Source: Carboxylicivirga sediminis (GTDB lineage: Bacteria > Bacteroidota > Bacteroidia > Bacteroidales > Marinilabiliaceae). From it: a DNA stretch of 64,000 nt. The notes beneath the pieces were generated by a model that had not been told where the DNA came from, made no database searches, and saw nothing but the letters and a program-made list of their open reading frames with translations. The position numbers and the translations under genes are program-made. The DNA lies in the NCBI RefSeq assembly GCF_018156225.1, contig NZ_JAGTAR010000001.1, positions 248,001-312,000 of the forward strand, read 5' to 3'. Numbering within the stretch: the stretch's first letter is position 1; the number at the start of each line of letters is the position of its first letter. Positions 54,654 through 62,876 of this stretch are shown in pieces.

Positions 54654-56444
54654 TTAATATCGATTTCTTTCTGTATAATGCGTATGCAATAACTTATGCG
54701 ACACATGCCCAAGAGGCTCTTTCAGAAACTCTTCATACAGATGCATCACTTCCGGATTCTCATGCGATTTTCTGATTGGTTTATGCCTATCTTCGGCATA
54801 TATGGCCTCACTCCGCTTCTTACGTATGGCTGGTGACGTAGGTATAGGCTGACCTCCGCCTCCAAGGCAACCTCCCGGGCAAGCCATTATCTCAATGAAA
54901 TGATACTCAGCTTTACCATCTCGCACAGCTTCCATTATCTTTTTAGCATTAGATAATCCATGAGCTACGCATGTTTTAAGCTCTACTCCTTCCAGAAAAT
55001 CCCACTCGGGCAATACATTCTCAATTTTAATATTGGCTTCTCTGATGCTCTCCATGCCACGAACAGGTGTTATTTCCAGGTTCTCAAATGGCACCTCACG
55101 ACCTGTAACCACCTCGTATGCAGTTCTCAAAGCAGCTTCCATCACTCCGCCTGTTGCGCCAAAAATAACAGCAGCACCACTCGACTCACCCATTATACTG
55201 TCAAACTCATCGTCGGGCAAAGAGGCAAAGTCAATACCAGCTTGCTTAATCATCAGTGCCAGCTCTCTTGTTGTTAACACATAGTCAACATCCTTATATC
55301 CGCTGCTGCGCATTTCGGGTCGATCAGCCTCATATTTTTTGGCGGTGCATGGCATTATTGACACACTCACCATATTTTCGGGTTCAACACCAATTTTATT
55401 GGCATAGAAGGTTTTTGCCAATGCACCAAACATTTGTTGCGGCGATTTAGCCGTTGACACATTTGGCAGATATTCAGGAAAAGCATGTTCGATAAACTTC
55501 ACCCAACCTGGCGAACAAGAAGTGGTCATAGGTAATTTAACGCTATCATCTTTATCTTTCACCACTTTCTTCAGCCGATGCAACAATTCATTACCCTCTT
55601 CTATTATGGTAAGGTCAGCCGTAAAATCAGTATCCAAAACCGAACTGAAGCCTAATCGACGTAGAGCAGATACCATTTTACCCGTAACAATTTCACCGGC
55701 AGGCATCCCCAGGGCTTCTCCCAAAGCAATTCTTACCGCCGGAGCAGTTTGAACAACCACATGCTTTCTATCAGAATTAAGTGAAGACCATACTTCATCG
55801 AGATATGTTTTTTCGGTTAACGCACCTGTTGGACATCGATTAACACATTGCCCACAATTTGTACAAACTACCTCAAACATCGGTTTCTCGAAGAAAGAGG
55901 ATATTTTCATATGCTCTCCTTTGTGTGCCACTGTCAAAGCACTTATACTCTGCAATTGATCGCAGGTGCGTACACACCTCTGGCAGCGTATACATTTACT
56001 GTCATCTTTAATGATAGATGGGGAAAAGTTATCTATTGTATAGCCTTTATGAGCAACAAGGTCTATAAACCCATTCTCACCAACAATATATTCTGATGCC
56101 AATTCCTGCAATTCGCATTTTCCATTCTTATAGCACCTGGTACAATCAGCCCGGTGTTCACTCACCAGCAATTCCACAATCTGCTTGCGTGCGTTGCGTA
56201 CTTTCATGCTGTTGGTATGTATCTCCATGCCTTCGGACACTGGCATGGCACAGGCAGGCAACAACCTGTCACTACCTGACTGTTCAACCACACACACACG
56301 ACAATTACCAGCGACACACAAATCCTCGTGATAGCACAATGTTGGAATACGTATATTAATTTTCCGGGCTGCTTCAAGTATTGTGGAGCCTCCATTAATA
56401 CTAACAGCTATATTATCTATTTTTAGATTAATCTTATCAGACAT
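54654..56444 (-). CDS. hydA: [FeFe] hydrogenase 2 catalytic subunit (group A, NAD-linked type)
   Basis: A 596-residue paralogue of the subunit at 43103-44869 with the same domain order: [2Fe-2S] (Cys37, 48, 51, 65), His-ligated [4Fe-4S] (His97, Cys101, 104, 110), two [4Fe-4S] clusters (Cys151/154/157/161 and 194/197/200/204) and the H-cluster domain. L2 is MPCTAKKYE (Cys366) and L3 is EIMACPGGCLGGGGQP (Cys522, Cys526). L1 reads TSCSPGW: Cys310 is kept but position 311 is Ser where hydrogenase 1 has Cys. I recall the TSCSP form from other NAD-linked hydrogenases, so the enzyme may be active. It lies between the detached ferredoxin gene and the NuoF-like gene. Confidence 0.94.
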   Translation of the reverse strand: MSDKINLKIDNIAVSINGGSTILEAARKINIRIPTLCYHEDLCVAGNCRVCVVEQSGSDRLLPACAMPVSEGMEIHTNSMKVRNARKQIVELLVSEHRADCTRCYKNGKCELQELASEYIVGENGFIDLVAHKGYTIDNFSPSIIKDDSKCIRCQRCVRTCDQLQSISALTVAHKGEHMKISSFFEKPMFEVVCTNCGQCVNRCPTGALTEKTYLDEVWSSLNSDRKHVVVQTAPAVRIALGEALGMPAGEIVTGKMVSALRRLGFSSVLDTDFTADLTIIEEGNELLHRLKKVVKDKDDSVKLPMTTSCSPGWVKFIEHAFPEYLPNVSTAKSPQQMFGALAKTFYANKIGVEPENMVSVSIMPCTAKKYEADRPEMRSSGYKDVDYVLTTRELALMIKQAGIDFASLPDDEFDSIMGESSGAAVIFGATGGVMEAALRTAYEVVTGREVPFENLEITPVRGMESIREANIKIENVLPEWDFLEGVELKTCVAHGLSNAKKIMEAVRDGKAEYHFIEIMACPGGCLGGGGQPIPTSPAIRKKRSEAIYAEDRHKPIRKSHENPEVMHLYEEFLKEPLGHVSHKLLHTHYTERNRY

Positions 56445-56461
56445 AACAATTGGATGAAAGG

Positions 56462-57709
56462 TTAGTAAATCATTTCTTCTCGGAAATTTTCCACAATGGA
56501 TGAGAATGAATTAGCGACTGATTGCCCTAATCCACATTTAGCGGTTATACGCATTGCTTCGGCTAAATCCAATAATTTATCCAAATATACAGATGGTTGC
56601 TCACCTTTTTTAACGGCCTGAATACCTAAAAGCAATTGCTGGGTTCCAACACGACATGGCGTGCACTGACCACAAGATTCCTCAACAAAGAAGTCAAGAT
56701 AATTATGCAACACGTTATACATTGAACGTGATGAATTAAAAATCATCATGGAACCACCAGTTGGAAGAGATGTTCCGCGCAATTTGCCCTGATAGCCAAT
56801 TATCGTTTTTTCAAATCGTTTGCGAGGCACACAAAACCCTGAGGCCCCACCTACCTGAACTGCTTTGGAATCACCATCACCAAAATCGTCCACAAACTTT
56901 TGCAGGGACATACCAAACTCCAGTTCATAGATGCCTGGTATGGGAGTATCGCCCGAAACAGAAAACACTTTAGAACCTCTTGAATCCTGCACACCTAAGT
57001 CTTTAAATTTTTCAGGCCCGTATTTCATTATTGAATACGTATGTGCGAGGGTTTCTACATTATTAATAACGGTTGGACGGTTCATGTATCCACAATCAGT
57101 TGGGAATGGAGGTTTATTTCGAGGTTCACCTCGCTTTCCTTCCATACTCTCAAATAAAGCACTTTCTTCTCCGCAGATGTAGGCGCCACTTCCCATAAAT
57201 ATTTCTACTCTGAAGTTAACACCACACTCATCTAGTATGCCATGAAAATCATCGATAATTTCTAAAAGCTGGCTTTTTAGGAAACTGTATTCACCCCTGA
57301 GGTAAATAAATCCTTGTTTAGCACCAATAATGTGGGCACATACTGCCATTCCTGTCAACACCTTATGTGGTACACTTGATAGAATTTCGCGATCTTTAAA
57401 AGTGCCAGGTTCACCTTCATCAGCATTACAAATCACATATTTATTCTCGGCTTCTGCTTCAGCTGCCAGTTTCCATTTTAAGCCGGTTGGGAAACCTGCT
57501 CCTCCACGCCCTTTCAAACCGGAACTGATTAAATCATTGATCACTTCATCATTGCTTCGGGCTAGTGTTTTCTTTAATATTGTTTCGGTATCGTGCTCAT
57601 TCTTAAAAATGAGGTCGAGTCGTTGTAAGTTCTTTTTCATCTGTTTAAGTTTATCTATAGTTGGCAGGTGAAACTCTCGCTGAATTTGATTCATCCTAAT
57701 GGATATCAA
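56462..57709 (-). CDS. hydB: NuoF-like flavin subunit of [FeFe] hydrogenase 2, core domain only
   Basis: A 415-residue NuoF homologue with the NADH/FMN loop GRGGAGFPTGLKW, NADEGEPGTFKDR, the SLBB region and the [4Fe-4S] motif ESCGQCTPCRVG with its distant Cys (ITAKCGLGQS). Unlike HydB1 (597 residues) it lacks both the N-terminal thioredoxin-like domain and the two C-terminal ferredoxin clusters. The 86-residue ferredoxin at 54325-54585 may supply the first. Loss of the C-terminal clusters would change the electron path, so bifurcation is less certain for this enzyme. It ends 17 bp before hydA2. Confidence 0.92.
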   Translation of the reverse strand: MISIRMNQIQREFHLPTIDKLKQMKKNLQRLDLIFKNEHDTETILKKTLARSNDEVINDLISSGLKGRGGAGFPTGLKWKLAAEAEAENKYVICNADEGEPGTFKDREILSSVPHKVLTGMAVCAHIIGAKQGFIYLRGEYSFLKSQLLEIIDDFHGILDECGVNFRVEIFMGSGAYICGEESALFESMEGKRGEPRNKPPFPTDCGYMNRPTVINNVETLAHTYSIMKYGPEKFKDLGVQDSRGSKVFSVSGDTPIPGIYELEFGMSLQKFVDDFGDGDSKAVQVGGASGFCVPRKRFEKTIIGYQGKLRGTSLPTGGSMMIFNSSRSMYNVLHNYLDFFVEESCGQCTPCRVGTQQLLLGIQAVKKGEQPSVYLDKLLDLAEAMRITAKCGLGQSVANSFSSIVENFREEMIY

Positions 57710-58001
57710 TTAGTATGATACAGTTTGCGTTCGTTTTACTTGCCTGATAATTACTTGAACGACCAAAGGTTCTAAATCAGAGTCTTTTAATATTAATCGA
57801 CCCTCAATTGGTTCGTTTAAACTATGATGTCACACTTGATAGAATACATTAAAGCTATATTGCCTTATTCTCGTAAAACCAAATGTTTAATACATAATAT
57901 GTTGAGACGCATGCCACAGTCAACAATAAATATAGACCTGGCATTGGTGTTTACAGGTTATGAACTAGGTCATATAGATAAGGTGTATTGTTGCTTTGAT
58001 A

Positions 58002-58481
58002 TTAATTAGCACTAATTTCCTTCTTCTTATAATTCATAATTACTTCGCGCACTTTTTCAGGCGTAAGCTCCGTATATGGTTCATCATTGATGAGCATTGC
58101 CGGCCCCTTATGACACTGACCTAAGCAATTGGTTTCTAACAGTGTAAATTTCCCATCATGCGTTGTTTCGCCCAGGTTAATCTTTAGTACTGTTTCTAAC
58201 TCTTTAATAATTTGATTTTTACCATGCATCATGCAGGTAATTGTCTTACAAACGCGAATAACATACTTACCCAAAGGCTTGGTGTGGAGGAAGGAGTAGA
58301 AAGTTGCAGTGCCATAAACCTGGGCTGCCGAGATATTTAATTCGCGGGCAACTTCTACCATGGCATCTTCAGAAATGTGCTGCTCTTGGTGTACAATTCC
58401 TTGAAGAATGGGTAAAAGGCTTTCCATTGTCCGGCCATGTTGGTCAGCCAATCCTTTTACCAATTGTTTAACTTCAGTCAT
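58002..58481 (-). CDS. hydC: NuoE-like [2Fe-2S] subunit of [FeFe] hydrogenase 2
   Basis: A 159-residue NuoE/HndA-type ferredoxin with the four ligands in CKTITC and TNCLGQC. It opens the whole co-directional run and is separated by a 292-bp gap (57710-58001) from the NuoF-like gene. No gene was recognised in that gap. With 54654-56444 and 56462-57709 it completes a second trimeric hydrogenase. Confidence 0.92.
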   Translation of the reverse strand: MTEVKQLVKGLADQHGRTMESLLPILQGIVHQEQHISEDAMVEVARELNISAAQVYGTATFYSFLHTKPLGKYVIRVCKTITCMMHGKNQIIKELETVLKINLGETTHDGKFTLLETNCLGQCHKGPAMLINDEPYTELTPEKVREVIMNYKKKEISAN

Positions 58482-58744
58482 AACTGTTGATTTAAGGGAT
58501 TAAAATAAACTTGGTATAAAGAATTATTTCTTTAAAAGTTAAGTTTTTTTAACACTTAATTCCATGATTTTTCTCATAATTATAGAAATTATTCGCTATT
58601 AATACTGATTCTTAATAGCTATCTATCAACATATTATTACCTATTTATGTATTTCTATTACTTTAATGGTCCACATCCAACATTTCTTCATTGAGTTTTA
58701 ATAATCAGACCAATTTTCCGATCTTTGCGCAAAATACTAGTCAA

Positions 58745-59422
58745 GTGAATCAGAAAGAACTTCAGCAAATGATCCAGGAGGGTGAGCACCAGACCCAGGA
58801 TTTTAAGTTTGCCATAACCGATACCAAAAAAATTGCCCGCTCAATAGCTGCCTTTGCCAATACAGATGGTGGCCGATTACTAATTGGCATAAAAGACAAT
58901 GGTAAAATCGCAGGCGTTGAATCAGATGAGGAATACTACATGATTGAATCGGCTGCCAAGCGCCACTGCCGCCCATCTGTTAATTTCGAAACACGAAAAT
59001 GGGAAATAGAAGGAAAAACAGTTCTGGAGATTATTATTGAAAAAAGTAGCAAAAAACCTCATTCAGCGCCAGATAAAGATGGTAAACCTACCTACTATGT
59101 CAGAGTGAAAGATCAAAATCTGGTAGCTAATCGTATCTTAACTGAGGTGTGGAAACGTGAAAAAGAGCCAGGGGGTGCCTTACTTAAAATTAAATATGCC
59201 GAAAGTAAACTATTAACTTATCTTGGTATACATGGCTATATCACCTTCTCAAAATTCTGCGGCATGGCCAATATCAGCCCACGCAAAGCAGAGAAGATTC
59301 TAATAAATCTTATCCATATGAAGGTGATTGAGATGGATATTACCGAATCTCAGATCTTTTATAAGATGAACAGCAAACCTGAATACCCAGAACCTAATCA
59401 AGGTTTGCCCGAAGATTGGTAG
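58745..59422 (+). CDS. AlbA_2/Schlafen-like ATP-binding domain protein with winged helix
   Basis: A 225-residue protein. The N-terminal AlbA_2 domain (about 1-120) has the family-typical EGEHQTQDFKF, AFANTDGGRLLIGIKDNG and AGVESDEEYYMIE segments; the C-terminal about 70 residues look like a helix-turn-helix. A GTG start at 58745 is chosen over a TTG 18 codons earlier because relatives begin at this NQKELQ sequence and because GATCTTTG, a near match to the -7 box, lies in between (58723-58730). Members are linked to nucleic-acid binding and regulation. It is divergent from the hydrogenase run. Its 3' end overlaps the convergent serine-hydrolase gene by 25 bp. Confidence 0.8.
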   Translation: MNQKELQQMIQEGEHQTQDFKFAITDTKKIARSIAAFANTDGGRLLIGIKDNGKIAGVESDEEYYMIESAAKRHCRPSVNFETRKWEIEGKTVLEIIIEKSSKKPHSAPDKDGKPTYYVRVKDQNLVANRILTEVWKREKEPGGALLKIKYAESKLLTYLGIHGYITFSKFCGMANISPRKAEKILINLIHMKVIEMDITESQIFYKMNSKPEYPEPNQGLPEDW

Positions 59423-61224
59423 CCATCAATATTTTTTAGCGCATCATAAAAAATCTGCTGTATGCGTGGCCTTACATTCATCTGGTAAATTAATGGATTA
59501 TCACGCGTTGGATACACCCGGTTAGATAAAAAAATGTAGACCAATTCATATTCAGGATCTATCCACACAAAAGTGCCTGTAAAACCGCTATGCCCATAAC
59601 TGGCTTTGCTGACACCCGGTGCCGGGTAGCTATCCTGAATTGATAACGTATCATTTCCAAACAAAGGCTTGTCAAAACCTGCTCCACGACGATTATTATT
59701 TGCCGGAAATTGCACTTTTGTAAATTCTTTAATCGTTGCCTCCGAAATATATTGAATACCCCCATAGCTGCCCTTCTGAAGGTACATCTGCATTAGTTTA
59801 GCCAAATCATCGGCACTGCTAAATAAACCAGCATTACCCGATACGCCGCCCATGACAGCTGCTGCCTCATCGTGCACCAGACCTCTAATCTGCTGTTTTC
59901 TGAAATGGTGATCATACTCTGTTGGCACAATGCGAGATGACTCGATGTATTCCAGTGGCTTATAGGTGAGTGATGACGCCCCCAAGGGTTTATAAAATTC
60001 ATTATACAGCAGAGTTTCATAATTTGTTTTATAAAGCCTGCTCAACAAATCCGGATAAATCATATACGATAAACCGCTGTATTTATACTTCGCCTCATCA
60101 AGTAGTGACGACTTACGAATAGCTTTATAAACTTCCTTTTTAAAGCTAGCTGACAAATAAAGGTGCCGATCAATTTGTAAGCTAAACCTGTCTGATTTGT
60201 TGATATCGAAATATTGCTCTTTATACATCCCATCCTTTAATAGCAGGGGATAATAGTTGATGTAAGGTGTTAGTTTGGCCTGGTGTGCCAACACATCTCG
60301 CACTGTCATTTCCTCCTTATTGGAACGGTGAAATAAACGCTTTTCCCAATCGGGCCAATAATAATAGAATGGTTGATCAAGCTCCATCAATTGCTCATCA
60401 CAAGCTTTCATGATTAATGGTAATGGGCCACTTATCTTTGTGACCGATGCCAAATCATAAACATCATGCTGCCGAACTTTAATCCGTTTATTATAGGTAT
60501 GATAGCCATAAGATTCGTTAAATATCACTACCCCTTTTAGAGCCACAAGTACCCGACAACCAGGGAATGCTTTGGCATTGATGGCTTCATAAACAACTGA
60601 ATCAACGCATGCCTTTATCTCTTGTTGATCTAAACCGAAAACTTCTGCCGACAGATGTTTCAAACGCTGATTTTTATCTGATATATTAAGCGCTTCCCCC
60701 TCAGAAGGAAGCGAAATGGCTTTATAAACAAGCTGAATGGCTAAATCTCTATTTAAAGCAGTATTTGATGAACAAAAGAGCGCATTATCCACCTTTTCTA
60801 ATTGCTCACCTGCAAGCATTAATGAATCAGCGAAATTTAACAAAGACAAAGTGAGGTTTTGGTCAACAACATCATCTAAAACCAATGAATTGCTATCATT
60901 GGTAACAACTACCAGGTGCGTGATGGCATCTGCTTCAACTTTATCTACAAAAGAAGAATCATAAGCCGAATAGACTTTAACCTGCTGATATCGATACAGG
61001 TTTGTCTCCCATTCGTCAAAATCATCGGACACTACAAAGCCGATCTTATCAGTTGTGAGATCTTGTAGCGGCATATTATCACCGGTTTGCTTGAGCCAAC
61101 TAAATTGCTTGAGAACCTCATATAATTTGATAGAATAGTCTACAGAATCGTTAAGCTGTGTTCCAGCCTTGCAGGTAAAAATCCATCCAAAAACAAGAAT
61201 AATTGCGATGATTGCTTTTTTCAT
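59398..61224 (-). CDS. Exported serine hydrolase, AmiE/beta-lactamase family, with N-terminal GH3-C-like remnant
   Basis: A 608-residue protein with a signal peptide (residues 1-20). The C-terminal about 400 residues are a class C beta-lactamase/DD-peptidase fold with the nucleophile motif SVTK (in YDLASVTK), YSG in KYKYSGLSY as the Tyr motif, and HSG in GHSGFTG. The N-terminal segment (about 30-210) resembles the second alpha/beta domain of GH3 NagZ-like enzymes, for instance DKIGFVVSDDFDEWETNLYR, but no GH3 catalytic barrel is present. In larger Bacteroidota relatives NagZ and this hydrolase are fused. It lies 8 bp behind the DUF1343 (NamZ-type) gene. In Bacillus, amiE and namZ are neighbours in a muropeptide-recycling operon, so it probably acts on peptidoglycan fragments in the periplasm. 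Confidence 0.8.
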   Translation of the reverse strand: MKKAIIAIILVFGWIFTCKAGTQLNDSVDYSIKLYEVLKQFSWLKQTGDNMPLQDLTTDKIGFVVSDDFDEWETNLYRYQQVKVYSAYDSSFVDKVEADAITHLVVVTNDSNSLVLDDVVDQNLTLSLLNFADSLMLAGEQLEKVDNALFCSSNTALNRDLAIQLVYKAISLPSEGEALNISDKNQRLKHLSAEVFGLDQQEIKACVDSVVYEAINAKAFPGCRVLVALKGVVIFNESYGYHTYNKRIKVRQHDVYDLASVTKISGPLPLIMKACDEQLMELDQPFYYYWPDWEKRLFHRSNKEEMTVRDVLAHQAKLTPYINYYPLLLKDGMYKEQYFDINKSDRFSLQIDRHLYLSASFKKEVYKAIRKSSLLDEAKYKYSGLSYMIYPDLLSRLYKTNYETLLYNEFYKPLGASSLTYKPLEYIESSRIVPTEYDHHFRKQQIRGLVHDEAAAVMGGVSGNAGLFSSADDLAKLMQMYLQKGSYGGIQYISEATIKEFTKVQFPANNNRRGAGFDKPLFGNDTLSIQDSYPAPGVSKASYGHSGFTGTFVWIDPEYELVYIFLSNRVYPTRDNPLIYQMNVRPRIQQIFYDALKNIDGYQSSGKP

Positions 61225-61232
61225 GAGTATAA

Positions 61233-62411
61233 TTAAGGATAAAGGAAGTATTGCTCTCTCAGTTTAGAATACGCGTTTAATTCTTCTTGCCAGCTTTCCC
61301 TTATTGCTTCCTCGGTCCATCCGGCTTCTATCTTCTTCAGTAAGGTATCATTTCCAGCCAGTAAGTTAAACCACCGCTTTCTGCTAATAAAGTCCTCTCG
61401 TTTACCAGACTTCTCATAGAACTCGAGCAGGTATTTTAAAGAAAAATGATGAGTCAGATTTTCATGTCGTAAATCAACACCATAACACAATTTATCTTGC
61501 TGCGGCGGATATTTGGACATCCCTTCAATACTTACAGGGGTAAACGTGAATTGCCCAAAAGTTGAGTCGGGGTAACCAATTACCTGAAAAGGCATATACG
61601 TACCACGACCAATACTCACTTCCGTAGCTTCAAAATAACAAAGAGATGGATACAGCCGTATTGATAAATCAGTAGGAAGATTAGGCGATGGCTTAACTGG
61701 TAATGAGTAAGCCATATCATGCGTATAATTAGCCATTTTAATCACCGATAAGTCACATTGCAAAGAGTCATTAAGCCAATATTCTCCATTAATCATTAAA
61801 GCCAGTTCCCCAACCGTTAAGCCATGAACTACAGGAATTGGATGCATTCCCACGAATGATTGAAACTCGTTTTGAAGAACTGGTCCATCGAAGTAATCAC
61901 CATTTGGATTAGGGCGATCAAGTACAAGCATTTTAACAGCATGCTCGGCACAAGCTTCCATCATGTAATGCATGGAGGAAATATAGGTATAAAAGCGAAC
62001 CCCGACATCCTGGATATCGAAGACAACAACATCGATTCCTTTCAAATCTTCTACTGTTGGTTTCTTATGCTGACCATACAATGAAATAATGGGCAAAGCT
62101 GTTTTGGCATCCACATTATTTTCAATAAGTTCACCTGCATCGGCTTTACCTCTAAAGCCATGCTCAGGGGCAAATATTTTCTTAACCAGAATACCTCTCG
62201 CAAGCAGCGTATCTACAAGATGGCTCTTGCCAACCAAAGATGTATGATTGACCAATAGCGCAACATGCTTACCTTCTAATAAAGGCAGGTATTTCTCAAA
62301 CTGCTCACATCCCAATCTTGATTTAGGTATATCATCTTTAACACTTAGCTTACATGAATAAGCAGAAATAAGACTAAAAACCAAAAGAGTAATCAAAATG
62401 AAATTGCGCAT
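61233..62411 (-). CDS. namZ: DUF1343 protein, NamZ-type exo-beta-N-acetylmuramidase (GH171)
   Basis: A 392-residue exported protein with a signal peptide and possible lipid Cys20. The DUF1343 domain shows LLVNHTSLVG, the FAPEHGFRGKADAGE segment, VVFDIQDVGVRFYTYISSM, LDRPNPNG and EATEVSIGRGT. This family includes NamZ, which removes N-acetylmuramic acid from the non-reducing end of peptidoglycan fragments. Pairing with the AmiE-like hydrolase points to turnover and recovery of cell-wall material. The matching NagZ activity is missing here. Confidence 0.85.
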   Translation of the reverse strand: MRNFILITLLVFSLISAYSCKLSVKDDIPKSRLGCEQFEKYLPLLEGKHVALLVNHTSLVGKSHLVDTLLARGILVKKIFAPEHGFRGKADAGELIENNVDAKTALPIISLYGQHKKPTVEDLKGIDVVVFDIQDVGVRFYTYISSMHYMMEACAEHAVKMLVLDRPNPNGDYFDGPVLQNEFQSFVGMHPIPVVHGLTVGELALMINGEYWLNDSLQCDLSVIKMANYTHDMAYSLPVKPSPNLPTDLSIRLYPSLCYFEATEVSIGRGTYMPFQVIGYPDSTFGQFTFTPVSIEGMSKYPPQQDKLCYGVDLRHENLTHHFSLKYLLEFYEKSGKREDFISRKRWFNLLAGNDTLLKKIEAGWTEEAIRESWQEELNAYSKLREQYFLYP

Positions 62412-62431
62412 TGGATTTTTTTAGTAAAAAT

Positions 62432-62459
62432 AAAAAAAACGAAGCAGTGCTGCTTCGTT
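62432..62459 (-). terminator. Terminator after the DUF3467 gene
   Basis: AACGAAGCAG (62438-62447) pairs with CTGCTTCGTT (62450-62459), followed on the minus strand by a run of T. It separates the DUF3467 gene from namZ. Confidence 0.85.
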
Positions 62460-62485
62460 CTTCCTAATTAATTAAATACATGCGG

Positions 62486-62806
62486 TTATGCTTGTCCGGC
62501 TGGTCCGAAGTTCATCGGCATCACAGGGCCCTGACCATTATTATCGGTATTCTTAATCGGACCGTGTAATGATTCGTACCGGGCAATATTATCCTTGAGT
62601 GCGTTCATTAAACGTTTGGCATGTTCTGGTGTAACAATCACACGCGATTTCACCTGTGCTTTAGGTACGCCTGGCATGATACGCACGAAATCAATAACAA
62701 ATTCAGCTGGTGAATGAGTAATTATCGCCAGATTTGAATAAGTACCCTGCGAAACCTCTTCGTTAAGCTCTATATTCAACTGATTCGGATTCTTTTTTTC
62801 TTCCAT
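62486..62806 (-). CDS. DUF3467 protein
   Basis: A 106-residue cytoplasmic protein of DUF3467: NQLNIELNEEVSQGTYSNLA, then the conserved HSPAEFVIDFVRIMPGVPKA and RVIVTPEHAKRLMNALKDNI. The C-terminus is Gly/Pro/Met-rich. The start at 62806 is chosen because an in-frame ATG ten codons earlier lies inside the rpoC terminator hairpin. It follows rpoC, which I recall as a common arrangement in Bacteroidota. The function is unknown. Confidence 0.85.
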   Translation of the reverse strand: MEEKKNPNQLNIELNEEVSQGTYSNLAIITHSPAEFVIDFVRIMPGVPKAQVKSRVIVTPEHAKRLMNALKDNIARYESLHGPIKNTDNNGQGPVMPMNFGPAGQA

Positions 62807-62819
62807 AGTTTTATTTTTT

Positions 62820-62851
62820 AAAAAAGGGGAAGTCACAATTGTGCTTCCCCT
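62820..62851 (-). terminator. Terminator of rpoC
   Basis: AGGGGAAG (62825-62832) pairs with CTTCCCCT (62844-62851), with an inner CACAATTGTG palindrome, followed on the minus strand by six T residues. Confidence 0.85.
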
Positions 62852-62876
62852 CTTCCTATTATCTCATAAAATTTGC

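Noticed and set aside
57824-58009. Possible 61-residue protein in the 292-bp gap before the second NuoF-like gene
   Set aside because: No promoter, no family resemblance, and it runs against the operon; the gap may be decayed sequence, but nothing in it is recognisable.
42544-58481. Hydrogenase run as a recent mobile island
   Set aside because: No integrase, transposase, flanking direct repeats or tRNA gene was found, and base use does not look clearly different from the neighbours by eye. An older transfer from Clostridia remains possible but needs trees.
58538-58553. GTTAA-N6-TTAAC as a Rex (redox repressor) site upstream of the hydrogenase run
   Set aside because: Known Rex sites of this kind have a 4-bp spacer (TTGTTAA-N4-TTAACAA); the spacer here is 6 bp, the outer bases do not match, and the region is so AT-rich that such a repeat is expected by chance.
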